This document shows positions 1-8,141 of a stretch of DNA of 64,000 nt, piece by piece. The position numbers and the translations under genes were made by a program. This DNA comes from JANNAT01 sp031384605. Lineage in GTDB: Bacteria > Pseudomonadota > Alphaproteobacteria > Rhodobacterales > Rhodobacteraceae. Under the pieces are notes generated by a model. It searched no databases, had not been told where the DNA came from, and saw only the letters and a program-made list of their open reading frames with translations. The stretch spans positions 1-64,000 of the forward strand of contig JANNAT010000094.1 of assembly GCA_031384605.1 (NCBI GenBank), read 5' to 3'. Positions within the stretch are counted from its first letter, which is position 1; the number at the start of each line of letters is the position of its first letter.

Positions 1-130
1 GCGCTTATTTTTTTTTAAAAAAAAAATTTTTTTATATAGCAAAATTAGTTCGCATTGTTGAAACTCTATTGCCCGACGGTCCCAACTACACGTCGTGGCA
101 GTTCAATACACGCACGCGCGTATTGTTGTA
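1..130. other. Low-complexity / probably chimeric contig edge
   Basis: The first 35 bases are long T and A runs, quite unlike the GC-rich remainder. The reading frame of the adjoining iolD gene stops resembling the family at about position 130 and ends in a stop at 86-88. This looks like poor-quality assembly at a contig end rather than biology. I see no gene here. Confidence 0.6.
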
Positions 131-739
131 CACCCGCTCGTCGAAGAAACGCGACGGAAAGTCGAAGGCTTCGGCCTGAACGTCCTGGCAAAATGCCAGC
201 ACCACAGGGCCACAGTCTGCAGGATCGGTCATCACCCGCATTGCGCGCGGCAGCGCCGTCAGCAGATGTTCAGGGCGCGAGATGCGGTCAAAATAGCGGC
301 TGACCGGGCGAAAACAATCATTGGCTGACATCGTGCCATCGCCGAACGCCTCAATCTGTTGCAACACCGGATCGGGCGCGCGGCTGGCAAACACATCGCC
401 CGGAAGGATCAACACCGGCAGGCGGTTGGCATAGGCAAGGGCGGCAGCGGTAACAACATTCAACGCCCCCGGCCCGATAGAGGTGGTCACCGCCATCGCG
501 CGACGGCGTTTCATTGCCTTGGCATAGGCAATCGCCGTATGCGCCATGGTTTGTTCATTGTGCCCGCGCCATGTGGGCATCACATCCTTGATGCCGTGCA
601 GCGCTTCGCCCAAGCCCGCGACGTTGCCATGGCCAAAAATTGCCCAGACGCCTTCGATAAAGCGGTCCCCGTCTTCGGTCATCTGAACGGACAGCCAACG
701 CACCATGGCTTGGGCGGCGGTCAGGCGGATGGTGGTCAT
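86..739 (-). CDS. iolD: 3D-(3,5/4)-trihydroxycyclohexane-1,2-dione acylhydrolase IolD, N-terminal fragment
   Basis: IolD is a cytosolic thiamine-diphosphate enzyme of myo-inositol catabolism; it hydrolytically opens the ring of the trione intermediate made by IolE. The visible part is the N-terminal pyrimidine-binding domain, with FGHGNVAGLGEAL near residue 35 and a conserved segment GPGALNVVTAAALAYANRLP. The family is about 600-620 residues and only about 200 remain. The last 14 codons (to about position 130) look like junk from the contig edge, so the stop is probably not the real one. The start is the ATG at 737-739, preceded by GGAGACGC; it overlaps the iolC stop as ATGA, so translation is probably coupled to iolC. 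Confidence 0.85.
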   Translation of the reverse strand: MTTIRLTAAQAMVRWLSVQMTEDGDRFIEGVWAIFGHGNVAGLGEALHGIKDVMPTWRGHNEQTMAHTAIAYAKAMKRRRAMAVTTSIGPGALNVVTAAALAYANRLPVLILPGDVFASRAPDPVLQQIEAFGDGTMSANDCFRPVSRYFDRISRPEHLLTALPRAMRVMTDPADCGPVVLAFCQDVQAEAFDFPSRFFDERVYNNTRVRVLNCHDV

Positions 740-2643
740 ATCGCGTCTCCTGCGGATGTGCGCGCTTTGTCCCAAACGGTGCAAAGGCGGCGGAAATTTT
801 CGGCCATAGTGGCAACAGCGGTCGAATCGTCAAGGCGGCCAGCCATCCAGTCGCGGCCAACATCACCGTGAATTGTGCGGCCAACAGCAAAACCCTTGAC
901 CAGCGGATATTTGGCAGCCAACGCAAAGGCCGTGGTTAATTCCGCCTCTGATTGCCCCAGCCCCAACACAACAATACCTTGGGTGTAGGGATCATTAACG
1001 GTGATTGCATCGCAGGTGGCGGCCCATGCGGCATCGGTTTGCATCGGCTCCAGTTTCCACCAATCGGGATAAATGCCGATGTCATAGAACCGCTGGATCA
1101 GCCGGGCGGTGGTGGTGTCATCGACCGGGCCGACTTTGGATGGAATGACTTCCAGCAGCATTTCCAATCGGTTACGTCTGCACGCATGAAACAGTCGTGT
1201 GATCGTTGCCTCTTGATCGGCCTGCATTTGGGGGGCATCTGCGGGATGGCAAAAGCACAAAACCTTGACGACATGTTCCAGCGGCCATTCCGATAGCCCG
1301 CCAAAATCGGGGCCAAGTTCGGGTTCCAGCGTCAACGGGCGCGAACCGGGCCATTCCACGGGACGTGCAATCCACAACCCCTGCCCGGCGGCGCGGTGAA
1401 GGGCGGATTTGCCAAGCCGGTTGTCGCACAACAGACCAAACCCGGGTTGCCCGGCAGATACCGCCAAAGTGGCGTCCAGACACAGCTCTTTGAACCGCGC
1501 AATTTTGGCAGGCGTGGCCCCGGCGATATCTTCCAGTTGCGATCGGTGATCAAAGGCAAAGGCCTTGACCCCGGCCCAATCATGGCGGCGGTTGGTGGAC
1601 CAGTGAAGTTGTTCCAGGGCGGCATCTTTGCGCAAGGCAGGCGTTTGCACGCCCCGATCCAGGAAGAACTGCAGTTCAATCCACGACGGATAGGCAGGCG
1701 TGCAGCCGTGGCGTGATACGGCAAAAGCCCCGCAGGCATTGGCATATTTCAAGGCGGTTGGCCATGCCGCGCCGTCAAGCCAACCCTTTGTTAAACCTGA
1801 CATAAACCCATCGCCCGCGCCCAACACATTGAACACCTCAATCGGAAAACCGGGGCCGGTCTGGCCATCATCAAGACTGTCGGGGATGCCCGCGGTAAAG
1901 GCTGATGCCCCCATCGGCCCGCGTTTGCACACCAATGTGGCCTGCGATACCGCCCTCACGGCACGCAAAGCTGCGATGGTATCCGTAGTGCCGCCCGCGA
2001 TATGGAATTCCTCTTCGGTGCCGACGATCAGATCAAAAAGATGCAGATGGGCCTGCAACTTGGCTGTCACATTTGCCGATGAGATGAACCGCGACTCGCC
2101 ATCGCCATGCCCGGCCAGCCCCCAGAGATTGGGGCGATAATCAACGTCCAACGCGGTTTGCAGCCCATGCTTGCGCGCAAAACCCAAGGCCTTCAGAACG
2201 GCGGCTTCGGTTTTGGTATGCGACAAATGCGTGCCGGTGACGATCAGCGACCGGGCAGAGGCGATGAAGTCTTCGTCAATGTCGTCTTCGCACAAGGCCA
2301 TATCAGCGCAGTTTTCGCGGTAAAATATCAGCGGAAACTGCGTCTCATCGCGGATGCCCAGCAAAACCAGCGCCGTCAGGCGGTCCGGATCTGTGATCAC
2401 GCCGCGCGTATCGACGCCTTCGCGCGCAAGTTCTTCGCGGATGAAGCGGCCCATATGTTCATTGCCAACCCGCGTGATCAACGCCGATTTCAGCCCCAGA
2501 CGCGCCATTCCGGCGGCCATATTGGTGGGGGATCCGCCGATGTATTTCTGAAACGACCCCATATCTTCCAGCCGCCCACCCGCCTGTGCGCCGTAAAGAT
2601 CAACCGAAGATCGGCCAATTGTGATGACATCAAGGGTTTTCAT
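736..2643 (-). CDS. iolC: 5-dehydro-2-deoxygluconokinase IolC with C-terminal DUF2090 domain
   Basis: IolC phosphorylates 5-dehydro-2-deoxy-D-gluconate in the myo-inositol pathway. The N-terminal ~330 residues are a PfkB/ribokinase fold: sugar-binding GGSPTNMAAGMARLG near residue 36 and the catalytic signature NVLGAGDGFMSGL near residue 275, whose Asp is the general base. The C-terminal ~300 residues match the DUF2090 domain commonly fused to proteobacterial IolC (an aldolase-like fold, suggested to act at the next step). At 635 residues it has the length of these fusions. I take the ATG at 2641-2643 (MKTLDVITIGRSSVDL) because ribokinase homology begins there. It is the first gene of the iolC-iolD unit; an RpiR-type operator and promoter lie just upstream. 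Confidence 0.9.
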   Translation of the reverse strand: MKTLDVITIGRSSVDLYGAQAGGRLEDMGSFQKYIGGSPTNMAAGMARLGLKSALITRVGNEHMGRFIREELAREGVDTRGVITDPDRLTALVLLGIRDETQFPLIFYRENCADMALCEDDIDEDFIASARSLIVTGTHLSHTKTEAAVLKALGFARKHGLQTALDVDYRPNLWGLAGHGDGESRFISSANVTAKLQAHLHLFDLIVGTEEEFHIAGGTTDTIAALRAVRAVSQATLVCKRGPMGASAFTAGIPDSLDDGQTGPGFPIEVFNVLGAGDGFMSGLTKGWLDGAAWPTALKYANACGAFAVSRHGCTPAYPSWIELQFFLDRGVQTPALRKDAALEQLHWSTNRRHDWAGVKAFAFDHRSQLEDIAGATPAKIARFKELCLDATLAVSAGQPGFGLLCDNRLGKSALHRAAGQGLWIARPVEWPGSRPLTLEPELGPDFGGLSEWPLEHVVKVLCFCHPADAPQMQADQEATITRLFHACRRNRLEMLLEVIPSKVGPVDDTTTARLIQRFYDIGIYPDWWKLEPMQTDAAWAATCDAITVNDPYTQGIVVLGLGQSEAELTTAFALAAKYPLVKGFAVGRTIHGDVGRDWMAGRLDDSTAVATMAENFRRLCTVWDKARTSAGDAI

Positions 2644-2701
2644 TGCCAGCCTTACTCCACATCTGGGTCGCACTCATCTTGCACCACTACTTTGTGAACC
2701 G

Positions 2702-2730
2702 TATCTAACATTTTGGAATATTTATTCCAG
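2702..2730 (-). promoter_or_regulatory. Putative iolC promoter with RpiR/IolR operator
   Basis: On the minus strand CTGGAA (2730-2725), 17 bases and TAGATA (2707-2702) form a sigma70-like promoter about 60 bp before iolC. A palindrome at 2714-2729 (TGGAATATTTATTCCA) covers the -35 box and spacer; it contains GGAA-N6-TTCC, the operator core reported for rhizobial inositol RpiR/IolR regulators. The position suggests repression by promoter occlusion. The palindrome is seen directly; its use is inference. Confidence 0.6.
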
Positions 2731-2757
2731 CCCCTCAGCGCAGTTATTTTCGCCTAT

Positions 2758-3585
2758 CTACGCTTTGCGCGCTGACCCCACGGCAACCGCCAGTGTAATC
2801 GCCATCGCAATCGTCGCGGAAAGGGATCGGAATGCGCCGAAATCAACCTCTGGGACGATCAGAACCGCATCGCACAGGCGTGCCACCGGACTGGTCATCC
2901 TGTCGGTCAGGGCCACCACGGGCAAGCCCCGATCGCGCGCATCCTGGGCCAGCGCAAGGGTTTCTTCCGAATAGGGTGAAAAGGTGATCGCCACCAAAGC
3001 ATCACCCTTTCGCAGCGCGTGGCGGCGGTCAAGAGATCCGACGCCGTCGTGCAACATCGCAGGAACGGACATCTTTTCAAAAACATAAGCCAGATAGGTT
3101 GAAACCGGAAACGCCCGCCGCAGCCCCATGATATGCACCGTGTCGGCCCCGGCCAGCAGTGCAACTGATTGGGCCAATGCGATTTCGTCACAAGATTTTG
3201 CAAGCGATTCAAGTGACAAGCGCCCGGCTTCGATAAATTCGGCCAGCAATGCCGACGGGCTGTCACTGCCGTTGTCTTTCAGGTTTTTCAATCGGACTGT
3301 ATAGTCGGGCAACCCGGGCGCATACGCCTCGCGAAACAGCTTTTGCATCTCGGAATAGCCGGAAAACCCGAGGATCTGACAGAACCGGATCAAAGCGGAT
3401 GGCGGCACCGCAGCCCCTGCAGCCAGGTCCGCAACAGTCGATACGGCGATGCGATCGGTGTTGGCTGCGATAAATTCGGCGCATTGGCGCAGTCTTTTGG
3501 GCAAATCAAGCGCCACAGCCGCCAATCTGTCGCGAAACTCTTCCACGCTTGCGGGCGCACTGGCTGATCTTGATGCATCTTCCAT
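2758..3585 (-). CDS. RpiR-family transcriptional regulator (probable inositol regulator)
   Basis: A 275-residue cytosolic DNA-binding protein. The N-terminal ~80 residues form the RpiR helix-turn-helix (AAVPPSALIRFCQILGFSGY). The C-terminal half is a SIS sugar-phosphate-binding domain, with IMGLRRAFPVSTYLAYVF and AITFSPYSEETLALAQDARD. RpiR proteins next to iol genes in alphaproteobacteria act as IolR-type repressors that sense an inositol catabolite, and the location directly upstream of iolC supports that role. A second palindrome of the same build as the iolC operator lies 41-56 bp before its own start, suggesting autoregulation. The start at 3583-3585 gives a normal-length protein. Confidence 0.85.
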   Translation of the reverse strand: MEDASRSASAPASVEEFRDRLAAVALDLPKRLRQCAEFIAANTDRIAVSTVADLAAGAAVPPSALIRFCQILGFSGYSEMQKLFREAYAPGLPDYTVRLKNLKDNGSDSPSALLAEFIEAGRLSLESLAKSCDEIALAQSVALLAGADTVHIMGLRRAFPVSTYLAYVFEKMSVPAMLHDGVGSLDRRHALRKGDALVAITFSPYSEETLALAQDARDRGLPVVALTDRMTSPVARLCDAVLIVPEVDFGAFRSLSATIAMAITLAVAVGSARKA

Positions 3586-3625
3586 CGGGTCAGTCTACCT
3601 GTTTTATCCTCAAATGCCATAGAGA

Positions 3626-3641
3626 TAGAACAAAAATTCTA
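3626..3641. promoter_or_regulatory. Putative RpiR autoregulatory operator
   Basis: TAGAACAAAAATTCTA is an inverted repeat with 5-base arms and a 6-base spacer, the same geometry (5-6-5) as the palindrome before iolC (TGGAA-N6-TTCCA). It differs only by G to A and C to T at symmetric positions. It lies just upstream of the RpiR gene. Confidence 0.45.
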
Positions 3642-3670
3642 ATTTTCGAAAGGCTTTGCTGCCTTTTGGT

Positions 3671-4168
3671 TTAAGGTCTGGGGTAACGGGCAATCAAAGC
3701 GGCTTCAACCGGCGGGGTCACAAATTTTGATACATCGCCGCCCAGACGACTGATTTCCTTTACCAGCTTGGATGCTATTGCTTGGCGGCGCGCATCAGCC
3801 ATCATGAACACCGTCTCGATGGACGCGTCCAGCGCGCGGTTCATCCCCACCATCTGAAATTCATATTCAAAATCGGCCACCGCACGCAAGCCCCGCACAA
3901 TAACTGTCGCCCCCACTTCACGGGCGCAATGGATCAGCAGATTTTCGAACGGATGCACGATAATCTCACCGCCCGTTTTGGCAATTATCGCGGCACATTC
4001 CGCCTCGACCATCGCCACACGCTGTTCAAGCGAGAACGCCGGCCCTTTGTCGCGGTTGATCGCCACCCCGATAACCAGCCGGTCCACCAAAGCCATTGCG
4101 CGTTGAATGATATCAATATGGCCCAGCGTGATCGGATCAAACGTGCCGGGGTAAAGGCCGATGCGCAT
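3671..4168 (-). CDS. coaD: Phosphopantetheine adenylyltransferase
   Basis: CoaD transfers AMP from ATP to 4'-phosphopantetheine, the penultimate step of coenzyme A synthesis. The nucleotidyltransferase signature GLYPGTFDPITLGHIDI is at the N-terminus (TxGH motif at about residues 15-18), and the C-terminal SSxS-like region is replaced by IASKLVKEISRLGGDV, typical of the family. Length is 165 residues, as expected. The ATG at 4166-4168 is preceded by GGAG at good spacing; an in-frame ATG 12 codons upstream lacks homology and a ribosome site. Confidence 0.93.
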   Translation of the reverse strand: MRIGLYPGTFDPITLGHIDIIQRAMALVDRLVIGVAINRDKGPAFSLEQRVAMVEAECAAIIAKTGGEIIVHPFENLLIHCAREVGATVIVRGLRAVADFEYEFQMVGMNRALDASIETVFMMADARRQAIASKLVKEISRLGGDVSKFVTPPVEAALIARYPRP

Positions 4169-4242
4169 AGGGATGCTCCTGCAAACAACTGCGATACGCA
4201 ACAATATTGCCGTCGCTGATGCAAGCCAGAATTTGTTTGCCG

Positions 4243-4333
4243 AAAGCGTTTCGAATTTAAGGTGGATCAGAATTCAAACCAAAAGTGTTTGAATTCTGAT
4301 GCTTAAGCTTTCAACGACACCTCGAAACGCTTT
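4243..4333. repeat. Large nested inverted repeat between coaD and the CBS gene
   Basis: An inner perfect hairpin has 14-base arms (ATCAGAATTCAAAC at 4266-4279 and its complement at 4287-4300) around a 7-base loop. It is enclosed by a second perfect pair of 12-base arms (AAAGCGTTTCGA at 4243-4254 and its complement at 4322-4333). The outer right arm overlaps the stop codon of the leftward CBS gene. The arms are AT-rich and lack a T tract, so it is not a canonical intrinsic terminator. Confidence 0.8.
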
Positions 4334-4766
4334 AAAAGCCTTTGATCATTCCTTCCAGCGCGTCTTTTTCCATCGACAGCTCTGACAGTCGCGCTTTGAC
4401 GACATCGCCAATAGAGACCAATCCCACCATCTGATCGCCCTCCATCACCGGCATATGCCGAAAACGGCCATCGGTCATTTTTTGCATGACATCGGTGGTG
4501 CGGTCGCCGCGCGCGCAAGTGACAACCCGCCCTGTCATGATGCTGTCGACCGGATCCGACAGGCACGCCGGCCCGCGCCGCCCCAACTCTCGCACCACAT
4601 CGCGTTCCGAAACGATGCCCAACATGGTTTTGCCATCGACCGACACCACAATCGCCCCGATACGCCGCGCCGACAGCACTTCGGCCACTTTGGCCACCGT
4701 CGTGCCGGGCGGCACGGTGACCACCCCATCATCCGATTTCAATTTCAGGATCTGGCTGACAAGCAT
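4332..4766 (-). CDS. CBS-domain protein (tandem CBS pair)
   Basis: A 144-residue soluble protein made almost entirely of two CBS motifs: residues about 10-65 (VTVPPGTTVAKVAEVLSARR, IVSERDVVREL) and about 75-135 (MTDGRFRHMPVMEGDQMVGL, VSIGDVVKARLSEL). Such stand-alone pairs bind adenosyl nucleotides or NAD and regulate partners, but no partner is evident here. ATG at 4764-4766, preceded by GGAG. The short C-terminal tail ends inside the right arm of the nested inverted repeat. Confidence 0.85.
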   Translation of the reverse strand: MLVSQILKLKSDDGVVTVPPGTTVAKVAEVLSARRIGAIVVSVDGKTMLGIVSERDVVRELGRRGPACLSDPVDSIMTGRVVTCARGDRTTDVMQKMTDGRFRHMPVMEGDQMVGLVSIGDVVKARLSELSMEKDALEGMIKGF

Positions 4767-4904
4767 GGCAAACTCCTATCGGGTGCGGTGGTTGTCAGAA
4801 ACAGGTTTTACCCGATGTCGGATTCTGTCAAGGCCCGCGTGTGCCTTAAGGAATTGTTTTGCGGCAACTCTTTGCGTAAGCTGCCCCAAAACATGAGGTA
4901 TGAG

Positions 4905-5519
4905 ATGAAACTTTGCGTCGCTGTCCTTGCTTTTGCGTTGCCTCTGCCAGCACTGGCTGAAAATGCCACCATCATTGCGCCGGTTTTTGCGCAACTGGTC
5001 ACCGGCCCGCTGCCTAATGGCTTTGTGCAAGCCTTCGAAAACGCCGATGCGACCGGGTATATCAATGAGTCCTTGCCAAAGGGCGAAACCCTTGAAGCCT
5101 GGACGCAGCTGATCACGCTGACGGCGGCCAAAGGCCTGGCAGTTGGTGAGGCGCCGACATCGGCGTTGGGGTTTGCCGAATTTCTCGCCGATAAATACAA
5201 GGCCGCCTGTCCCGACGCCCATGTGGCAGAGCAGTTTGAAACCCCGGCGATCAAAGGCGCGCGCGAAAGTTTCATGGGTTACCTTAGTTGCGGCGCGGTG
5301 AATGGCGGCGCGCAATCGGAATCGATGGTTTTCCTGGTGATGGTGGGCGCGCAAGACATCTACACCGTGCAATGGGCCGAACATGACGTGGCCAGCCCGA
5401 CGGGTATTGCCTATGTTGCGGAAAAATGGGGGCCGCGTCTGGATCAAATGATCACGGCCACCCGTTTGTGCGAAATCTTGCCGGGCGAACCCGCGCCCTA
5501 CACCAGCTGCGTGCAATAG
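4905..5519 (+). CDS. Exported protein of unknown function
   Basis: A 204-residue protein starting with a clear Sec signal peptide (MKLCVAVLAFALPLPALAEN, cleavage after ALA), so periplasmic or outer-membrane associated. Two late cysteines (one near FMGYLSCGAVNGG, one in the last residues) could form a disulfide. I recognise no catalytic motif. The ATG at 4905 follows GAGG at 7 bases; an in-frame ATG at 4893 is possible. Its 3' end overlaps the convergent LysR gene by 22 bases. Not assigned to a family. Confidence 0.7.
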   Translation: MKLCVAVLAFALPLPALAENATIIAPVFAQLVTGPLPNGFVQAFENADATGYINESLPKGETLEAWTQLITLTAAKGLAVGEAPTSALGFAEFLADKYKAACPDAHVAEQFETPAIKGARESFMGYLSCGAVNGGAQSESMVFLVMVGAQDIYTVQWAEHDVASPTGIAYVAEKWGPRLDQMITATRLCEILPGEPAPYTSCVQ

Positions 5520-6397
5520 GCTTCCAACCGCTGCATTTCGGTGCGCGCAAATTTGATCAGCTGATCGGCAAACCGGTTCAGCCGGTCATTGCGCCCGTCG
5601 CCTTCGTGACGGATCAGCCAGAACGCGCGGGTCAGATGCACCTGATCGGGCAGGATGCGGCGCAGTTCGGGGGCAGCAGGCAAGGCAAAATCATGCACGA
5701 CGCCAACACCCGCCCCCTGCCGCAAAAAGTTCAGCTGCACCGATACCGAATTTGACCCAAGCACCGGGGGCGGCGCGCCAATTTCGGTCAGATAATCCAG
5801 TTCTTTGTCAAAGATCATGTCGGGGATATAGCCCACGATACGGTGCTGCTGCAGATCGGCGGCGCTGGTGATTTTCGGATGATTAGCGATGTAGTTAACC
5901 GAGGCCGCCAGATGCAGGTGATAATCGGTCAGCTTTTGCACGGTCAGCCGGCCCGCCTCGGGGCGTGATACGGCAATCGCCATATCAGCCTCGCGCTTTG
6001 ATAGGTTAAACACGCGCGGCAGGGCCACAATCTGCACCTCAAGCCCCGGATTAGCATCACATATCCGCGCCAATACCTGCGGCAGCAGATAGTTTGCACA
6101 GCCGTCCGGCGCGCCAATGCGAATCTGCCCGGTCAATCCTTCGGCCCCTGTCAGCGCATAGGCCGCGCCGTCAACCGCTGATTCCGTGCGTTCGGCGTGA
6201 TCCATCAGCCGCTGTCCGCTGTCGGTCAGCGCATAGCCTTGCGGCGTTTTGGCAAAAAGGGCTACCCCCATCGCCTGTTCCAGCCGGGCCACCCGCCGCC
6301 CCACGGTTGCCGGATCAATCCGCAACACGCGGGCCGCCCTTGACAGGCTGTCATGGCGGGCCACCGCCAGAAATATCCGCAAATCATCCCAATCCAC
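5498..6397 (-). CDS. LysR-family transcriptional regulator
   Basis: A 299-residue LTTR. The N-terminal winged helix (WDDLRIFLAVARHDSLSRAA, then ATVGRRVARLEQAMG) is followed by a LysR substrate domain with IRIGAPDGCANYLLPQ. The start is a GTG at 6395-6397, preceded by AAGGA; the ATG further upstream is far from any homology and runs into the promoter. It is divergent from mmsA with about 100 bp between the starts, and a 14-base palindrome lies just ahead of the GTG, so it probably regulates mmsA and itself. Confidence 0.87.
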   Translation of the reverse strand: MDWDDLRIFLAVARHDSLSRAARVLRIDPATVGRRVARLEQAMGVALFAKTPQGYALTDSGQRLMDHAERTESAVDGAAYALTGAEGLTGQIRIGAPDGCANYLLPQVLARICDANPGLEVQIVALPRVFNLSKREADMAIAVSRPEAGRLTVQKLTDYHLHLAASVNYIANHPKITSAADLQQHRIVGYIPDMIFDKELDYLTEIGAPPPVLGSNSVSVQLNFLRQGAGVGVVHDFALPAAPELRRILPDQVHLTRAFWLIRHEGDGRNDRLNRFADQLIKFARTEMQRLEAYCTQLV

Positions 6398-6407
6398 TGC
6401 GCATCCT

Positions 6408-6421
6408 TTGCAAATTTGCAA
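6408..6421. promoter_or_regulatory. Perfect 14-bp palindrome in the LysR/mmsA divergent promoter
   Basis: TTGCAAATTTGCAA lies 11 bases upstream of the LysR GTG start and about 80 bases upstream of mmsA. The position and symmetry fit a regulator-binding site, most simply for the adjacent LysR protein. The binding partner is inferred. Confidence 0.4.
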
Positions 6422-6497
6422 GATAACTTTGGCATAATTCCTATATACCAAGCGTTTTCGCAAGACTACTATCTGCCAAACCTATAGGAGAATTGCG

Positions 6498-7997
6498 ATG
6501 AACATGATTGGTCACTGGATCAACGGCAAACACGTTGCAGGCACATCCGGGCGCTATGCCGATGTGTTCAACCCGGCCACTGGCGATGTGCAGGCGCGGG
6601 TGGCACTGGCATCCAAGGCCGAACTTGATGCCGCCACAGCCGATGCCGCCGCCGCCCAAATCAAATGGGGGGCCACCAACCCGCAACGGCGTGGCCGTGT
6701 GATGATGGCGTTTGTTGGCCTGTTAAACCGCGATATGGACAAGTTGGCCGAAGCCCTGAGCCGCGAACACGGCAAGACCATTGCCGATGCGAAAGGTGAT
6801 ATTCAACGCGGGCTGGAGGTGATCGAATACTGCATCGGTGCGCCGCAAATGCTGAAGGGTGAATTCACCGATTCTGCCGGCCCCGGCATTGATATGTATT
6901 CGCTGCGCCAACCGGTGGGCGTGGCGGCCGGCATCACGCCGTTCAACTTTCCCGCGATGATCCCCTTGTGGAAAATGGGCCCGGCGCTGGCGTGCGGCAA
7001 TGCGTTTATCCTGAAGCCGTCCGAACGCGATCCATCGGTGCCGATGATGTTGGCGGAGTTGATGAAAGAGGCGGGCCTGCCAGACGGCGTGTTGCAGGTG
7101 ATCAACGGGGATAAGGAATCGGTCGATGCGATTTTGGATAACCCGGTGATTGCGGCGATCGGCTTTGTTGGATCAACCCCGATTGCGGAATACATCTATG
7201 GGCGTGGCTGCTCAAACGGCAAGCGTGTTCAATGCTTTGGCGGGGCGAAGAACCACATGATCATCATGCCCGATGCCGATATGGATCTGGCAGCAGATGC
7301 GCTGGTCGGCGCGGGATACGGCGCTGCAGGCGAACGGTGCATGGCGATTTCAGTGGCTGTTCCAGTGGGACAAGAGACAGCTGACCGGCTGGTGGCCAAG
7401 CTGATCCCGCGCATTGAGAAACTGAAAGTCGGCCCCTACACGGGCGGCAATGATGTCGATTACGGCCCGGTTGTTACGGCGGCAGCCAAGGCCAATATCT
7501 TGCGGTTGGTTGAATCCGGTGTGGCGCAGGGCGCGAAACTGATCGTCGATGGCCGCGGGTTCAAGCTGCAGGGATACGAAGACGGGTTCTTTGTCGGCCC
7601 CCATTTGTTCGATCATGTGACAACGGATATGGACATCTACCAAAAGGAAATCTTTGGCCCGGTGCTGTCGGTGGTGCGGGCGGAAACCTATGAAGAGGCG
7701 CTTGGCCACGCGATGGACCACGAATACGGCAATGGCACCGCGATTTTTACCCGCGACGGTGACACCGCCCGCGATTTCGCCCACCGCATCAACGTCGGCA
7801 TGATCGGCATCAACGTGCCAATTCCGGTGCCTTTGGCCTATCACACCTTTGGCGGGTGGAAAAAATCATCCTTTGGCGATCTGAACCAACACGGACCCGA
7901 CAGTTTCCGGTTCTATACGCGCACCAAAACCATCACCGCACGGTGGCCTTCGGGGATTAAAGAAGGGGCAAGTTTGAATTTCAGACCGATGGAGTGA
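6498..7997 (+). CDS. mmsA: CoA-acylating methylmalonate-semialdehyde dehydrogenase
   Basis: Oxidises methylmalonate or malonate semialdehyde with CoA and NAD+ to propionyl- or acetyl-CoA, the last steps of valine and (as IolA) myo-inositol degradation. The 499 residues match the family length. NAD-binding region GITPFNFPAMIPLWKMGPAL near residue 150 and the catalytic cysteine in AAGERCMAIS near residue 283 are intact. The ATG at 6498 follows AGGAG. It is followed by a strong terminator. The divergent LysR gene suggests substrate-linked control; the inositol genes 4 kb away make a shared role possible. Confidence 0.93.
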   Translation: MNMIGHWINGKHVAGTSGRYADVFNPATGDVQARVALASKAELDAATADAAAAQIKWGATNPQRRGRVMMAFVGLLNRDMDKLAEALSREHGKTIADAKGDIQRGLEVIEYCIGAPQMLKGEFTDSAGPGIDMYSLRQPVGVAAGITPFNFPAMIPLWKMGPALACGNAFILKPSERDPSVPMMLAELMKEAGLPDGVLQVINGDKESVDAILDNPVIAAIGFVGSTPIAEYIYGRGCSNGKRVQCFGGAKNHMIIMPDADMDLAADALVGAGYGAAGERCMAISVAVPVGQETADRLVAKLIPRIEKLKVGPYTGGNDVDYGPVVTAAAKANILRLVESGVAQGAKLIVDGRGFKLQGYEDGFFVGPHLFDHVTTDMDIYQKEIFGPVLSVVRAETYEEALGHAMDHEYGNGTAIFTRDGDTARDFAHRINVGMIGINVPIPVPLAYHTFGGWKKSSFGDLNQHGPDSFRFYTRTKTITARWPSGIKEGASLNFRPME

Positions 7998-8017
7998 TCC
8001 AAAAGTATTCAAATACC

Positions 8018-8046
8018 AAAAGGCCGCCTTTCGGGGCGGCCTTTTT
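8018..8046 (+). terminator. Intrinsic terminator of mmsA
   Basis: Stem GGCCGCC (8022-8028) / GGCGGCC (8035-8041), 6-base loop, followed by a run of five T and preceded by A residues. It begins about 20 bases after the mmsA stop. Confidence 0.9.
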
Positions 8047-8141
8047 GCTAAAACCTTGCGCTATATCAATGCAGTCCGATAAATTTCGGCGTCAACTGGC
8101 CCAACGATGCCCGAAACCCCGGGCCAGTGGAAGGATCCGCC

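Noticed and set aside
4455..4904. A 150-residue N-terminal extension of the exported protein at 4905
   Set aside because: It is antisense to the CBS gene. The signal peptide begins at 4905 with a ribosome site.
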